Part shown: positions 46,552 to 55,318 of the stretch, piece after piece | Layout of the letters: each line of letters begins with the position of its first letter | Numbering within the stretch: the first letter of the stretch is position 1 | Source: CBDCFV01 sp965261795 | Lineage (GTDB): Bacteria > Chloroflexota > Dehalococcoidia > Lucifugimonadales > UBA3495 | Length of the DNA: 64,000 nt | Assembly: GCA_965261795.1 (NCBI GenBank) | Contig: OZ253476.1 | Location: forward strand, 4,588,001 to 4,652,000 | Reading direction: 5' to 3' | Translations under genes and position numbers: made by a program | The notes under the pieces: generated by a model | What the model saw: only the letters and a program-made list of their open reading frames with translations | Database searches by the model: none | Told to the model about the DNA's origin: nothing

Positions 46552-47739
46552 TTGACTGAGCCGTACATGAGGGAACTGATGCCATCTTCCAGGATTCTTC
46601 TGGGGCCCGGCCCAAGCAGCGTACATCCCCGAGTCCTTCAGGCAATGACGCTCCCCGTTGTTGGACACTTGGACCCCGACTTCTTCCAAGTGATGGACGA
46701 TGTCGCGGAGATGCTGCGGGAAGTGTACCACACCTCCAACGCCATGACGCTGCCTCTTTCCGCCACCGGCACCGGCGGCATGGAAGCGGCCTGCGCCAAC
46801 ATCCTGGAGCGCGGCGACACCATGATCGTTTGCCGCAACGGCTACTTCGGCGCACGTCTGGCCGACATCGCCGAGCGGTGCGGGGCCGAGACCCACATCG
46901 TGGACGCTCAGTGGGGGAAACCCGTGGCATTGGAAGACCTTGCCGCCGAGCTTGAGAAACACTCAGGAGTCAAGGCCGTGGGCGTGGTCCACGGCGAGAC
47001 ATCCACCGGTGTGCTGACTCCCCTGCAGGACATCGTCGACCTCGCCCACCGGCACGGCGCGTTGGTGATTGTGGACGCGGTGACCTCTCTCGGCGGCCAC
47101 GACATACGGCTGGACGACTGGGACATTGACGTGTCCTACAGCGCCTCCCAGAAGTGCTTGGGCGCCCCTCCGGGCTTGGCCCCCGTCAGCTTCGGCCCCC
47201 GGGCCATGGAGGTGGTCAACAACCGCCGCTCCAAGGTGCAGAGCTTCTACTTCAGCATCAAGGACTTGGAAAGCTACTGGTCTCAGGCCAGGGCCTACCA
47301 CCACACATCCCCCATATCGATGACCTACGCCTTCCGTGAAGCCCTTCGGATGCTCATGGAGGAGGGGCTGGAGGCCAGGTTCGAACGCCACGCCCGCGTC
47401 GCCTCCGCTTTGCGGGCCGGACTGCAAGCCATCGGCGTCGGCTTACTGGCTGACCAGGACCACCGGCTCAACCCCCTGACCACCGCCGTAATCCCCGACG
47501 GCATCGACGACGCCGCCGTCCGGGCCGCCCTGCTCCGTGACTACAACATCGAGGTCGGCGGAGGGCTGGGAGAACTCCGCGGAAGGGTGTGGCGCATCGG
47601 TCTGATGGGCGACTCAGCCCGCGAGACCAACGTCTTCGCGCTGCTCTCTGCCCTGGAGCGAATATTCACGACCCAAGGCTACGAAGTAGCCCAAGGGGCC
47701 AGCTTGGCAGCCGCCCAGCAGGCCTTGGCCAACGACTAA
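46552..47739 (+). CDS. Alanine-glyoxylate aminotransferase family protein (class V PLP)
   Basis: 395 residues, TTG start with GGAGGAG 7 nt upstream. LLGPGPSSVHPRVLQAM, LSATGTGGMEAACANIL, GVVHGETSTGVLTPL, VDAVTSLGGHDIRLDDWDIDVSYSASQKCLGAPPG with the PLP lysine in SQKC, and a C-terminal VWRIGLMG. Transfers the amino group of alanine, serine or a related donor to glyoxylate or pyruvate. This fits with the glycolate oxidase genes 1 kb downstream, which would produce glyoxylate, although they are on the other strand. Confidence 0.9.
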   Translation: MTEPYMRELMPSSRILLGPGPSSVHPRVLQAMTLPVVGHLDPDFFQVMDDVAEMLREVYHTSNAMTLPLSATGTGGMEAACANILERGDTMIVCRNGYFGARLADIAERCGAETHIVDAQWGKPVALEDLAAELEKHSGVKAVGVVHGETSTGVLTPLQDIVDLAHRHGALVIVDAVTSLGGHDIRLDDWDIDVSYSASQKCLGAPPGLAPVSFGPRAMEVVNNRRSKVQSFYFSIKDLESYWSQARAYHHTSPISMTYAFREALRMLMEEGLEARFERHARVASALRAGLQAIGVGLLADQDHRLNPLTTAVIPDGIDDAAVRAALLRDYNIEVGGGLGELRGRVWRIGLMGDSARETNVFALLSALERIFTTQGYEVAQGASLAAAQQALAND

Positions 47740-47880
47740 ACTAAAGACAAAGCGGGATGTGTACTTTCCGGATGGATTACACCGTTTCGGCCCCTATTCA
47801 AGAGGTTGGGGGATCTTGACTGGAGTATCCCATCTGGTGCTTCGTCACTGCAGAAATGTAGATTCCGCTGTGGCTTGAGT

Positions 47881-48237
47881 TTAGATTGTTGGTGACCGTG
47901 AGATCCGGACTCGGTTGCCCCGTACTGTTATGATGGCCCTTTCTTCCAAGGCTTGGCCGTAGTGGGTGATTACCTCCTCGACCAATGCTATTCGCTGGGC
48001 CATGCGGACGTCCGGCAGGCGTATCAGACCACTATGGGGAATCCCGTGCAGGTAGATGAGTTCTCCGAAATCCTTGTCTGTCGTGACCAGTACTCTGTTT
48101 TCCAATTCGGCCCGTTCCAACAGGGCTCTGTCTCCAGGATCCGGCCCCAGGGTCCGGATGTCGACAACGTCGTGCCCGTTGTTACGAAGCCACTCCGCCA
48201 ACCGGCGCCCTGCGCACCGGTCTACGATGAATCTCAA
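47881..48237 (-). CDS. DUF5615 family PIN-like toxin
   Basis: 118 residues. FIVDRCAGRRLAEWLRNNGHDVVD, LLERAELENRVLVTTDKDFGELIY are the PIN-like acidic signature of DUF5615, the toxin half of a putative toxin-antitoxin pair with DUF433. It overlaps the DUF433 gene by 4 bp (ATGA) and is translated after it, as is usual. Confidence 0.87.
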   Translation of the reverse strand: MRFIVDRCAGRRLAEWLRNNGHDVVDIRTLGPDPGDRALLERAELENRVLVTTDKDFGELIYLHGIPHSGLIRLPDVRMAQRIALVEEVITHYGQALEERAIITVRGNRVRISRSPTI

Positions 48238-48485
48238 GGTTCTAAAACTGAGACTGGGGCCAACGTGTCCCCGGATATGACCGTGTGGGCATAGGCGATA
48301 CAGGCACGGATGTCCTCTGGCTCAAGCTCCGGGAAGTCGTCCAGAAGTTCCTCCTGAGTGGCTCCTTGACTCATCAGACCCAGGATCAATTCAACGGAGA
48401 TCCGCATGTTCCGGATGATGGGTTTCCCGCCAAATACGTCAGGGCGGGCTGTTATGCGCTTCAGGAGTGAATTGTTGTCGGGCAT
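48234..48485 (-). CDS. DUF433 family antitoxin
   Basis: 83 residues from the ATG at 48485 (AAAGGAG just upstream). ITARPDVFGGKPIIRNMRISVELILGLMSQGATQEELLDDFPELEPEDIRACIAYA is the complete DUF433 helix-turn-helix. It would repress its own promoter and neutralise the DUF5615 protein. Two-gene module. Confidence 0.9.
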   Translation of the reverse strand: MPDNNSLLKRITARPDVFGGKPIIRNMRISVELILGLMSQGATQEELLDDFPELEPEDIRACIAYAHTVISGDTLAPVSVLEP

Positions 48486-48695
48486 GATCTCCTTTCCCAA
48501 TATGTGCTCACGTCGTACTGTCGGAAGCGCTCGTCATGTGAAACCAATAGCGTTGACCCCGTGGCTTTGGCCGAGGATGGCGAACTAGTTGAGGGAGACC
48601 TGCTCCCCGGCTTCTCTACTCCCGTTTGGAGGCTGTTTCGCCAACAGAAATAGTGGAAAGTGAGTAGTTGCCGTTGGTCGGCTGCTCTCCATTAT

Positions 48696-50048
48696 TTACT
48701 CGGCCCGGTAAGCCTCGTCCAGAAGGTCCACCACATGGACGACCCTGCCGGGCTTGCCAAGCTCCCTCAGCCCCTGCTCCAATTGCATCATGCAGCCGGG
48801 ATTCGCCGTAACTACCTGCTCCGCTTCCGTATCGGCAATGTTGCCCATCTTGGTGGCCAGGATTTTGGACGACAATTCTCTTTGCAACATGGAATAAGTC
48901 CCCGCGCCCCCGCAGCACCTCGACGCCTGCTCCATCTCCACCAACTCAACACCTGGAATGGCGTTCAAAATAACCCTGGGCGCCGCCGTAATCCGCTGGG
49001 CGTGGGCCAAATGGCACGGGTCCTGGTAGGTAATCCTGCGCCGCACGGACGCCTTGGGTGGGTCGAAAGGCAACGACACTAGCAATTCAGTGATGTCCTT
49101 GGTCAACCCGCCGAACCGTCGCGCTTGTTCGGCGTACTTCGGATCGTCCTTCAGCAGATCGTCGTACTCCTTCATGGCCGAGCCACATCCGGCCGACGCC
49201 GTAACTAGGACGTCCACTCCCGCCGCTAAGAAAACGTCGATGTTCCGGCGAGCCATGCTCCGCGCGTACTCCAGGTCCCCGCTGTGCACGTTGAGCGCGC
49301 CGCAGCAACCTTGGCCTTCGGGGACCACCACGTCGCACCCGTTGCGGGTGAGCACTCGCACCGCCGCCCGCATCGTGTCACCCTGCATCAACGGCATCAC
49401 GCACCCCGACAGAAGCCCCACTGTCAGCTTTCTGTCCGATACCGCCTTGTACGTCCGCCCATCGGCTTTGAAGAATGGCCCGCTGAACGCCGGCAGTTGC
49501 GCTTCCAGCTTATCTACCCTGCCGGGCAGCACCCGGAGAACGCTGCTCCGCCGCACCAGCGTCTGCAACCCGACCTTCTGATAAACCCGCGCAAGCTGCG
49601 CCCCCAAACGCAACCGCCCCGGATGCGGCAGCGCCCCTCGCAGGAACAACCTGCTGACCCAACGCTGCTTGGCCGGCCTCTGGTCCTGCGCCGCGACTTG
49701 GGCCCTGGTGTTGGCCATAATCCGTCCGTAGGGCACCCCCGACGGGCAGACTGCTTCACAGGCGCGGCACTGGAGGCACATGTCCCAGTGCGACACCACC
49801 CGGGGATTGATGGCCAGCCGGCCCTCGTTGACCGCCTTCATCAGGGCAATGCGACCCCGTGGCGACTCCGCTTCCAGCGACAGCTCGCCGTAGGTGGGAC
49901 AGGCGCTGATGCACAACCCGCAATGGACGCAACGGTACATGTCGGCTTCTGCCGGAGCGTCGACTCCGATGAAGCCGCTCACCGGCGTCACGCTCCCCGC
50001 GTGCAGGTGCGCGTCCGCTTGGCCTGAAGTCGTGCCGCCCGCCATCAT
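48696..50048 (-). CDS. glcF: Glycolate oxidase iron-sulfur subunit
   Basis: 450 residues. Two 4Fe-4S motifs: CVHCGLCISACPTY and CLQCRACEAVCPSG. Two CCG domains follow: GLLSGCVM...GQGCCGALNVHSG and YQDPCHLAHAQRI...ASRCCGGAGTY. Electron-transfer subunit of membrane-linked glycolate dehydrogenase (with GlcD and GlcE), passing electrons to quinone. Start ATG at 50048 or 50045, overlapping the glcE stop. Last gene of the D-E-F set. Confidence 0.93.
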   Translation of the reverse strand: MMAGGTTSGQADAHLHAGSVTPVSGFIGVDAPAEADMYRCVHCGLCISACPTYGELSLEAESPRGRIALMKAVNEGRLAINPRVVSHWDMCLQCRACEAVCPSGVPYGRIMANTRAQVAAQDQRPAKQRWVSRLFLRGALPHPGRLRLGAQLARVYQKVGLQTLVRRSSVLRVLPGRVDKLEAQLPAFSGPFFKADGRTYKAVSDRKLTVGLLSGCVMPLMQGDTMRAAVRVLTRNGCDVVVPEGQGCCGALNVHSGDLEYARSMARRNIDVFLAAGVDVLVTASAGCGSAMKEYDDLLKDDPKYAEQARRFGGLTKDITELLVSLPFDPPKASVRRRITYQDPCHLAHAQRITAAPRVILNAIPGVELVEMEQASRCCGGAGTYSMLQRELSSKILATKMGNIADTEAEQVVTANPGCMMQLEQGLRELGKPGRVVHVVDLLDEAYRAE

Positions 50049-51469
50049 ATCCCTCCGACGAAGCGGCCGGGGTTAAGAATCCCCATCGGATCGAACCTCT
50101 GCTTAATACGCCTCATTATGTGCACCCCTTCGGGCGAGTCTCCCCATACGCTGACCCTGCCTTTGAGTTCCGGTGATGCACGCTCTACTATCGCCGACCC
50201 TCCGATACCCTTTGCCAATCCCTGTACCCTGGCTGTAAAAGCCGCCAATTGCTCGTCGTCCGTCCCGATCTCCGAACCGTCCGGCCATACAAACATCCGC
50301 ACCAAGCCGAATCCGGGGTCTGCGATTATGTCCACCGGCGCGTCCAACGGGACTACCGTCGCCTGGGACGTATTACCTTCCCCGTCCGGCCCGGCTAACC
50401 ACACAAGTACCTTGGCTACGTCCGACGGGGCTACGTTAATCTTCATTCCAAAGTAAGGCAGGTCATCCGGCTCCCACCCCAAGTCGGTCAAGGCGCGAAG
50501 CACCCCTGCGGACTGCCTCCCCGTGACCTCCACTACCTGAGAAGCCCCCTTTTCCCGCAACAACGCGGAGGCTTCCTTGAGCTTGCGTCTCACGGCTGAA
50601 GCCCGGCCTGTGAACAAGGCCAATGCCATGCACTCCCCCTGAGCGACCTCTGGCGATTGAAGGCCAAGGAGAGACGTCTGTCGTTTGACACTTTGTGACA
50701 ACCGCCGGGCCAACCCTTGATTCAAGACTTGCATCCCTTGAGGCGCGTACACCTGCTTTACCAACAGGCCACCCGCATCGACCCCGGCTTGCATCGAAGG
50801 CAGCACGGCCATCAATCCCCCGGACTCGGCGGCAAGGGGGGCCAGCTTGAAGGTGGCCTCTACGATGATTCCCAACGTGCCCAGTGACCCGGTGTAAAGC
50901 TTGTCCAAGTCGTAGCCGGTGACGTTCTTTACTACCTTACCCCCCGCCTTGGTTTCCAGCCCCTGGGCGTTGACCACCCCTATCCCTATCAGCCACTCGC
51001 GCGGCAGGCCGACGCTGGACCGCAAAGGCCCGGTGGCGTTGGCCGCCAGGATGCCGCCAATCGTTGCCGCGCCGGAAAGGGGAGACTCCAGCGGCAAAAA
51101 CTTTCCTCCGCCCGCAACGTGCTGCTGCAAAGCGTCCAGCGTGACCCCGGCTTCCACTGTAACTGTCAAATCGGAGGGCTGGAAGTCCAAAATACGGTTG
51201 CACCTGCTCAGGTCCAGCACAACGCCGCGCTTGCCGGGCGAGTTGCCCAGCGGCACATGCACACCGCCGCCTCTGGGGAAGAGCGCCACATTCTCCTGCC
51301 GCGCCCACCGCACAACCTCAGCAACCTGCTGCCTGTCTTGAGGCTGCACTACCGCGTCCGGCGCTTGGCCGTCTATCGCGTAGTCGCCGAGCAGGTCATC
51401 ATCGAGCCAACAAGCAGCGTCCAACGGCCGGTTTACAGCAATCTGTGAGGGGCGCCTATCCACCATCAA
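50045..51469 (-). CDS. glcE: Glycolate oxidase FAD-binding subunit
   Basis: 474 residues. PCMH-type FAD domain: VRWARQENVALFPRGGGVHVPLGN, GTLGIIVEATFKLAPL and the intermediate GAATIGGILAANATGP. Longer than E. coli GlcE but similar in design. The C-terminus has the IKQRFDPMGILNPGRF end common to the family. It overlaps glcF by 4 bp. A family B element lies between it and glcD, so co-transcription would run through a 540-bp tandem array. Confidence 0.9.
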   Translation of the reverse strand: MMVDRRPSQIAVNRPLDAACWLDDDLLGDYAIDGQAPDAVVQPQDRQQVAEVVRWARQENVALFPRGGGVHVPLGNSPGKRGVVLDLSRCNRILDFQPSDLTVTVEAGVTLDALQQHVAGGGKFLPLESPLSGAATIGGILAANATGPLRSSVGLPREWLIGIGVVNAQGLETKAGGKVVKNVTGYDLDKLYTGSLGTLGIIVEATFKLAPLAAESGGLMAVLPSMQAGVDAGGLLVKQVYAPQGMQVLNQGLARRLSQSVKRQTSLLGLQSPEVAQGECMALALFTGRASAVRRKLKEASALLREKGASQVVEVTGRQSAGVLRALTDLGWEPDDLPYFGMKINVAPSDVAKVLVWLAGPDGEGNTSQATVVPLDAPVDIIADPGFGLVRMFVWPDGSEIGTDDEQLAAFTARVQGLAKGIGGSAIVERASPELKGRVSVWGDSPEGVHIMRRIKQRFDPMGILNPGRFVGGI

Positions 51470-51482
51470 CCAACCACTACTA

Positions 51483-52168
51483 AGTAACTATCTCAAAACT
51501 TGGAGCGGTACCCAACAAACACGGTGCAGCACCCAACCCGTCATTCCCGCTTTCGACCCGTCATTCCCGCTTTCGACCCGTCATTCCCGCTTTCGACCCG
51601 TCATTCCCGCTTTCGACCCGTCATTCCCGCTTTCGACCCGTCATTCCCGCTTTCGACCCGTCATTCCCGCTTTCGACCCGTCATTCCCGCTTTCGACCCG
51701 TCATTCCCGCTTTCGACCCGTCATTCCCGCTTTCGACCCGTCATTCCCGCTTTCGACCCGTCATTCCCGCTTTCGACCCGTCATTCCCGCTTTCGACCCG
51801 TCATTCCCGCTTTCGACTCGTCATTCCCGCTTTCGACCCGTCATTCCCGTTCTCGACTCGTCATTCCCGTTCTCGACTCGTCATTCCCGTTCTCGACTCG
51901 TCATTCCCGTTCTCGACTCGTCATTCCCGCTTTCGACCCGTCATTCCCGCTTTCGACCCGTCATTCCCGTTCTCGACTCGTCATTCCCGTTCTCGACCCG
52001 TCATTCCCGCTTTCGACTCGTCATTCCCATTCTCGACTCGTCATTCCCGTTCTCGACCCGTCATTCCCGCTTTCGACTCGTCATTCCCGCGCAGGCGGGA
52101 ATCTATAAACCTCAACCAACAACAAGTGGATGCCGAGAGAACCAGCCTGTTTTCGAGATAGTTTCTAA
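51483..52168. mobile_element. Family B miniature element, copy 2, with a giant internal array
   Basis: Left end GTAACTATCTCAAAACTTG; right end GTTTTCGAGATAGTTTCTAA, whose complement gives TTAGAAACTATCTCGAAAAC. CACCCAACCCGTCATTCCC matches the other copies. The internal hairpin repeat is expanded to about 27 short units (separate entry). One intact hairpin TCATTCCCGCGCAGGCGGGA closes the array on the right. Lies between glcD and glcE. Confidence 0.88.
51541..52080. repeat. Tandem array of 27 units of 20 bp
   Basis: Twenty-seven head-to-tail copies of TCATTCCCGCTTTCGACCCG or close variants, in exact 20-bp register. The first 13 are nearly identical; later ones alternate with TCATTCCCGTTCTCGACTCG. 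There are no spacers, so it is not CRISPR. An open frame across it arises because three units are 60 nt and contain no stop; I do not count it as a gene. Confidence 0.95.
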
Positions 52169-52195
52169 TCTCTAGCCACTGACCACCGGCCACGG

Positions 52196-53635
52196 CTAAA
52201 CCGTCATCCCCGGTTCCGGGCGGCGGGCCGGCGGCTGGTAATGAGTGCCATCAGGGAAAATCTTGCCCGGATTCAGCCGGTTTTCCGGCGCGAAAGCCTG
52301 CCGCACCAAGAGCATCGCGTCCATGTCGTCCTGCGAGTAAGACAAGGGCATCAACTCCTTCTTCTCCAACCCCACGCCGTGCTCGCCGGTCAGGGCGCCC
52401 CCGGCCTCTATGCAGACCTTCATTACCTCGGCGCCCGCTTCAATTATCCTTTCCATCGCCCCCGGCTGCCGTTCGTCGAACAACAAGGAGGGATGCAGGT
52501 TGCCGTCCCCCGCGTGCAGCACGTTGGCGATCAGCACGCCATACTCTTCGCTTATCCGGCTCACCTGCCGCAGCACTTGGGTCAGTTGTGTCCGGGGCAC
52601 CACACCGTCCACCAAGTAATAGTTCGGCGCCAGGGTCCCAAGGGCTCCCAGTACCCCCTTGCGGCCTATCCAGAGGTTGGCCCTGTCGTCTGCCTCTTCC
52701 GCGACTCTGACCAGCGACGGCCCCGACTCCCAAAGGGCCGCCTCCACCTCCGCGCCTATCTCGTCGACCTCTTCCTGCAGACCTTCCAACTCGACCAGCA
52801 GCACCGCCCCCGCATCTTCCGGGTATCCCGCGTCCATAACGTTCTGCACCGCCCGGATGCTAAGCCCGTCTATCATCTCCAGCGCCGCCGGGACGATGCC
52901 GTGCCCGATTACTGCGGAAACGGCGGTGGCCGCCGAGTCCACATCAGGGTAGACGCCCAAAAACGTCTTCACCGCCTCCGGCACGGGCAGCAGCCGCACC
53001 ATTATCTTGGTGGCGACGCCGAACGTACCTTCCGAACCGGTGAACACCCCCCGCAGGTCGTACCCCGGCGTCTCCCGGGCCGCGCTCCCCAAGTTCACGA
53101 CGGAGCCGTCCTCCAGCACCACCTCCATGCCCAGCACGTGGTTGGTGGTGGAGCCGTAGGCCAAGCAATGAGGCCCGCCGGCGTTCTCGGCTATGTTGCC
53201 ACCCAAGCTGCACGCCCTTTGACTGGACGGGTCGGGAGCGTAGCGAAAGCCAAAACGGTGCACGTGGGTATCCAGGTCCAGGTTGATAACCCCCGGCTGC
53301 ACCGTGGCGGTGCAGTTCTCCGTGTCCACCTCAAGGATCTGGTGCATCCGCGTAAAGGCTATCTGGATGCCGCCCTCAGGCGCTATGGCCCCCCCGCTTA
53401 ACCCCGTGCCGGACCCTCTGCCCACCACGGGTATCCCATCACGGTACGCCAGCGCCATCACCCGGCTCACTTCCTCTGTCGAGTTGGGAAGCACCACCGC
53501 CTGCGGAACGTTCCGGTCCACCGACCCGTCATACTCGTAAACCAGCAAATCGTCGGGATGGTGAATAACGTACTCGTCCCCTACTATCGCCCTGGCTTGG
53601 TCAAGAAACCCCTGCGTTACCAAAAAACACCCCAC
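52196..53635 (-). CDS. glcD: Glycolate oxidase subunit (FAD-linked D-2-hydroxyacid oxidase)
   Basis: 479 residues. VVLPNSTEEVSRVMALAYRDGIPVVGRGSGTGLSGGAIA is the FAD-binding loop; QRACSLGGNIAENAGGPHCLAYG, FTGSEGTFGVATKIMVRLLP and NVLHAGDGNLHPSLLFD (active-site His) follow. Oxidises glycolate to glyoxylate. Start GTG at 53635 (an alternative TTG at 53623). A family B element begins 5 bp upstream of the start and another lies 27 bp after the stop, so its native 5' leader appears to have been replaced. Confidence 0.93.
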   Translation of the reverse strand: MGCFLVTQGFLDQARAIVGDEYVIHHPDDLLVYEYDGSVDRNVPQAVVLPNSTEEVSRVMALAYRDGIPVVGRGSGTGLSGGAIAPEGGIQIAFTRMHQILEVDTENCTATVQPGVINLDLDTHVHRFGFRYAPDPSSQRACSLGGNIAENAGGPHCLAYGSTTNHVLGMEVVLEDGSVVNLGSAARETPGYDLRGVFTGSEGTFGVATKIMVRLLPVPEAVKTFLGVYPDVDSAATAVSAVIGHGIVPAALEMIDGLSIRAVQNVMDAGYPEDAGAVLLVELEGLQEEVDEIGAEVEAALWESGPSLVRVAEEADDRANLWIGRKGVLGALGTLAPNYYLVDGVVPRTQLTQVLRQVSRISEEYGVLIANVLHAGDGNLHPSLLFDERQPGAMERIIEAGAEVMKVCIEAGGALTGEHGVGLEKKELMPLSYSQDDMDAMLLVRQAFAPENRLNPGKIFPDGTHYQPPARRPEPGMTV

Positions 53636-53640
53636 TATTA

Positions 53641-53830
53641 TTTAGTAAATATCTCAAAACTTGACGCACTACCCAACCCGTCACCCCCGCGAAGGAACGT
53701 CACCCCCGCGAAGGAACGTCACCCCCGCGAAGGAACGTCACCCCCGCGAAGGCGGGGGCGGGAATCCATAAGCTTCGGTCAGCGATAGAGGTTGTCAGCG
53801 GAGACAATTGATTTTGAGATAGTTTCTTAA
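53641..53830. mobile_element. Family B miniature element, copy 3
   Basis: Left TTTAGTAAATATCTCAAAAC; right ATTTTGAGATAGTTTCTTAA. Interior: GACGCACTACCCAACCCGTC, then four units based on CGTCACCCCCGCGAAGGAA and a GGCGGGGGCGGGAATCC end. Same orientation as copy 2, so the pair brackets glcD as direct repeats. Confidence 0.88.
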
Positions 53831-54049
53831 TCGTTGCCAAACCTAACGGACCGCTTGGATGATAGACCAGCCCTTACCGTATTGGCAAGAAAAGAAGAAC
53901 ACGGTTTGCCCGGACCGGTCGGTAAAGAATCGCTGGAACAAAACGCGCTGGCAGCGTTTAACCCCGACCATTGCAGTCAGTTCAGCGTCCGGAGGTCCAC
54001 CACAATCGTTGTTCCCCCACGTCGTCAATAACCTCTAAAGTGATGCAAG

Positions 54050-54235
54050 CTACTCGGAATCGGTCAGCGGCGCACGTGAACACCGCTGGTAGACCACCCG
54101 CAGGGGCGCGACGTCTTCTTGCCACGTCAACGGCTGGTACTTCGTCGTGCCAATGTCGGTTCGGATAACCTGCTCGTGGCGCAGCGTCTCCACGAACTTG
54201 CCTGCGGCGCTGCTGGATCTTCTCGGCCTGCGCAT
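54050..54235 (-). pseudogene. N-terminal remnant of a type III-like adenine methyltransferase
   Basis: 61 residues matching the first 60 of the intact gene at 55319-58627: AAGKFVETLRHEQVIRTDIG aligns with PGKSVETLRHEQETRTNIPT, and PLRVVYQRCSR with PLRAAYQRRNR. Then the frame stops. The sequence 53831-54049 beyond it shows no further methyltransferase. It begins 17 bp after the vapC stop, just as the intact gene follows a PIN gene. Confidence 0.8.
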
Positions 54236-54252
54236 GACTGCGCCGCTCCCTG

Positions 54253-54675
54253 TTATTGGCTCACAAACGGGTTCAGTATCGTCAGCCTTTGTATCTGTTG
54301 GCCGTGCTGCATGTCCTCGCTGTAGAGCCGGCTACAGCCAGCCTCCAGAGCGCCGGCCACAATGAGGGAATCATAGAAGCTGAGGCTGTGCTGGCTCCGG
54401 AGGGAGATGGCCCTCTGGTACAGGGGACCCGTGGGGTTTATCTGCCACAGAGGAATCAGGACCTCGTCCAGAAGCCGACGGACCCGGTCGAGCGGCGTCC
54501 CAAACTTCCCGGTCAACACGTTAACCGTTTCCTGGACGACCTGATAGCTGATGCAGCCGCTGCCGTTGGTCAAGCTTTGGGCAACCAACTCCCGGGCACG
54601 CTGGCGTTTTTCGGGGACTCCTTCATCGACCGAATAAACAAGTACGTTGGTATCCAGGAAATGTTCAGCGCTCAT
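54253..54675 (-). CDS. vapC: VapC-like PIN toxin
   Basis: 140 residues: FLDTNVLVYSVDEG, SYQVVQETVNVLTG, FYDSLIVAGALEAGC and LYSEDMQHGQQI give all four acidic positions of the PIN active site. RNase toxin. It overlaps the antitoxin gene by 11 bp and precedes the methyltransferase remnant. Confidence 0.9.
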   Translation of the reverse strand: MSAEHFLDTNVLVYSVDEGVPEKRQRARELVAQSLTNGSGCISYQVVQETVNVLTGKFGTPLDRVRRLLDEVLIPLWQINPTGPLYQRAISLRSQHSLSFYDSLIVAGALEAGCSRLYSEDMQHGQQIQRLTILNPFVSQ

Positions 54676-54892
54676 TCATTTCGTCCCGGCTGAACTTACG
54701 TCCCCCTGTTTTTATGACTTCCGCCACGGCGTCAATGGCGGCCAAGGCCCTGTCTGCCTGCCGTTGCCGACCCACATAGTCGGCCAGCCACTGCCGGAAC
54801 ACGGCGTTCAGAGTCGTTTGCTCTGCCGCGGCCCGGCGGCGCGCGTCCGCAATCAGTTCTTCATCAGCGCTGAGCGTTATGTTCTTCATCAC
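54665..54892 (-). CDS. vapB: VapB-type antitoxin
   Basis: 75 residues. KNITLSADEELIADARRRAAAEQTTLNAVFRQWLADYV is a ribbon-helix-helix DNA-binding domain. The tail ending GGRKFSRDEMNER would occupy the PIN active site. ATG at 54892 or 54889. The operators are visible just upstream (54912-54944), in line with conditional autorepression. Confidence 0.87.
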   Translation of the reverse strand: MMKNITLSADEELIADARRRAAAEQTTLNAVFRQWLADYVGRQRQADRALAAIDAVAEVIKTGGRKFSRDEMNER

Positions 54893-54911
54893 GACCCCCA
54901 GATCAAGCGTT

Positions 54912-54944
54912 TACACTGCTCCAGTGTACACTACCTTAGTGTAC
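54912..54944. promoter_or_regulatory. Operator palindromes upstream of vapBC
   Basis: Two overlapping perfect inverted repeats, TACACTG-CTC-CAGTGTA (54912-54928) and GTACACTA-CCT-TAGTGTAC (54926-54944). They share a TACACT core, typical of ribbon-helix-helix antitoxin binding sites. They end about 20-50 bp upstream of the vapB start. Confidence 0.72.
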
Positions 54945-55050
54945 TGACAGAAAAATATGAATCAACCACCCGTCACAGGTCAGGCTCGATGTCATAAGCA
55001 TCGGTGAACTCGGCAAAGGCCCAGCGTCCGTACTACCCCCACCGGGCCAG

Positions 55051-55303
55051 CTGACAAGGGTATGTATTTCATTTGGGACTTTACGCAGTTGAACGTGAGA
55101 CCGCATAGTAGGGTAGGCTTGCTCAAATACAAAACCGCTCCCAAATGCTCACTATCGGGCCCATTCCGTATCGGGCCCATTCCGTCATTCCGGCGTAGGC
55201 CGGAATCCAGGCGGGCCCATTCCGTCATTCCGGCGTAGGCCGGAATCCAGGGGCAGTGGGGCCGGTTCGTAGCTATAATCTCAATTTTACATACCCCTGT
55301 CAG
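55051..55303. mobile_element. Family A miniature element, copy 2
   Basis: 253 bp, starts CTGACAAGGGTATGTA and ends with the complement of CTGACAGGGGTATGTA. Flanked by 11-bp direct repeats with one mismatch: CACCGGGCCAG at 55040-55050 and CACCGGGCCGG at 55304-55314. Left part almost identical to copy 1 (3909-4241); two internal hairpin units rather than four. It ends 15 bp from the stop codon of the methyltransferase gene, where a restriction subunit gene would be expected. Confidence 0.9.
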
Positions 55304-55318
55304 CACCGGGCCGGCCCG

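Noticed and set aside
51541..52080. Possible CRISPR array
   Set aside because: Units are contiguous, with no spacers, and there are no cas genes.
51500..52108. 202-codon open frame of FDPSFPLSTRHSR-type repeats
   Set aside because: Direct translation of the 20-bp tandem array; three units equal 60 nt without a stop. No start context or family.
54992..55306. Similar short ORFs in 3865-4086 and 54992-55306
   Set aside because: Their shared peptide is the translation of the family A element, not a protein family.
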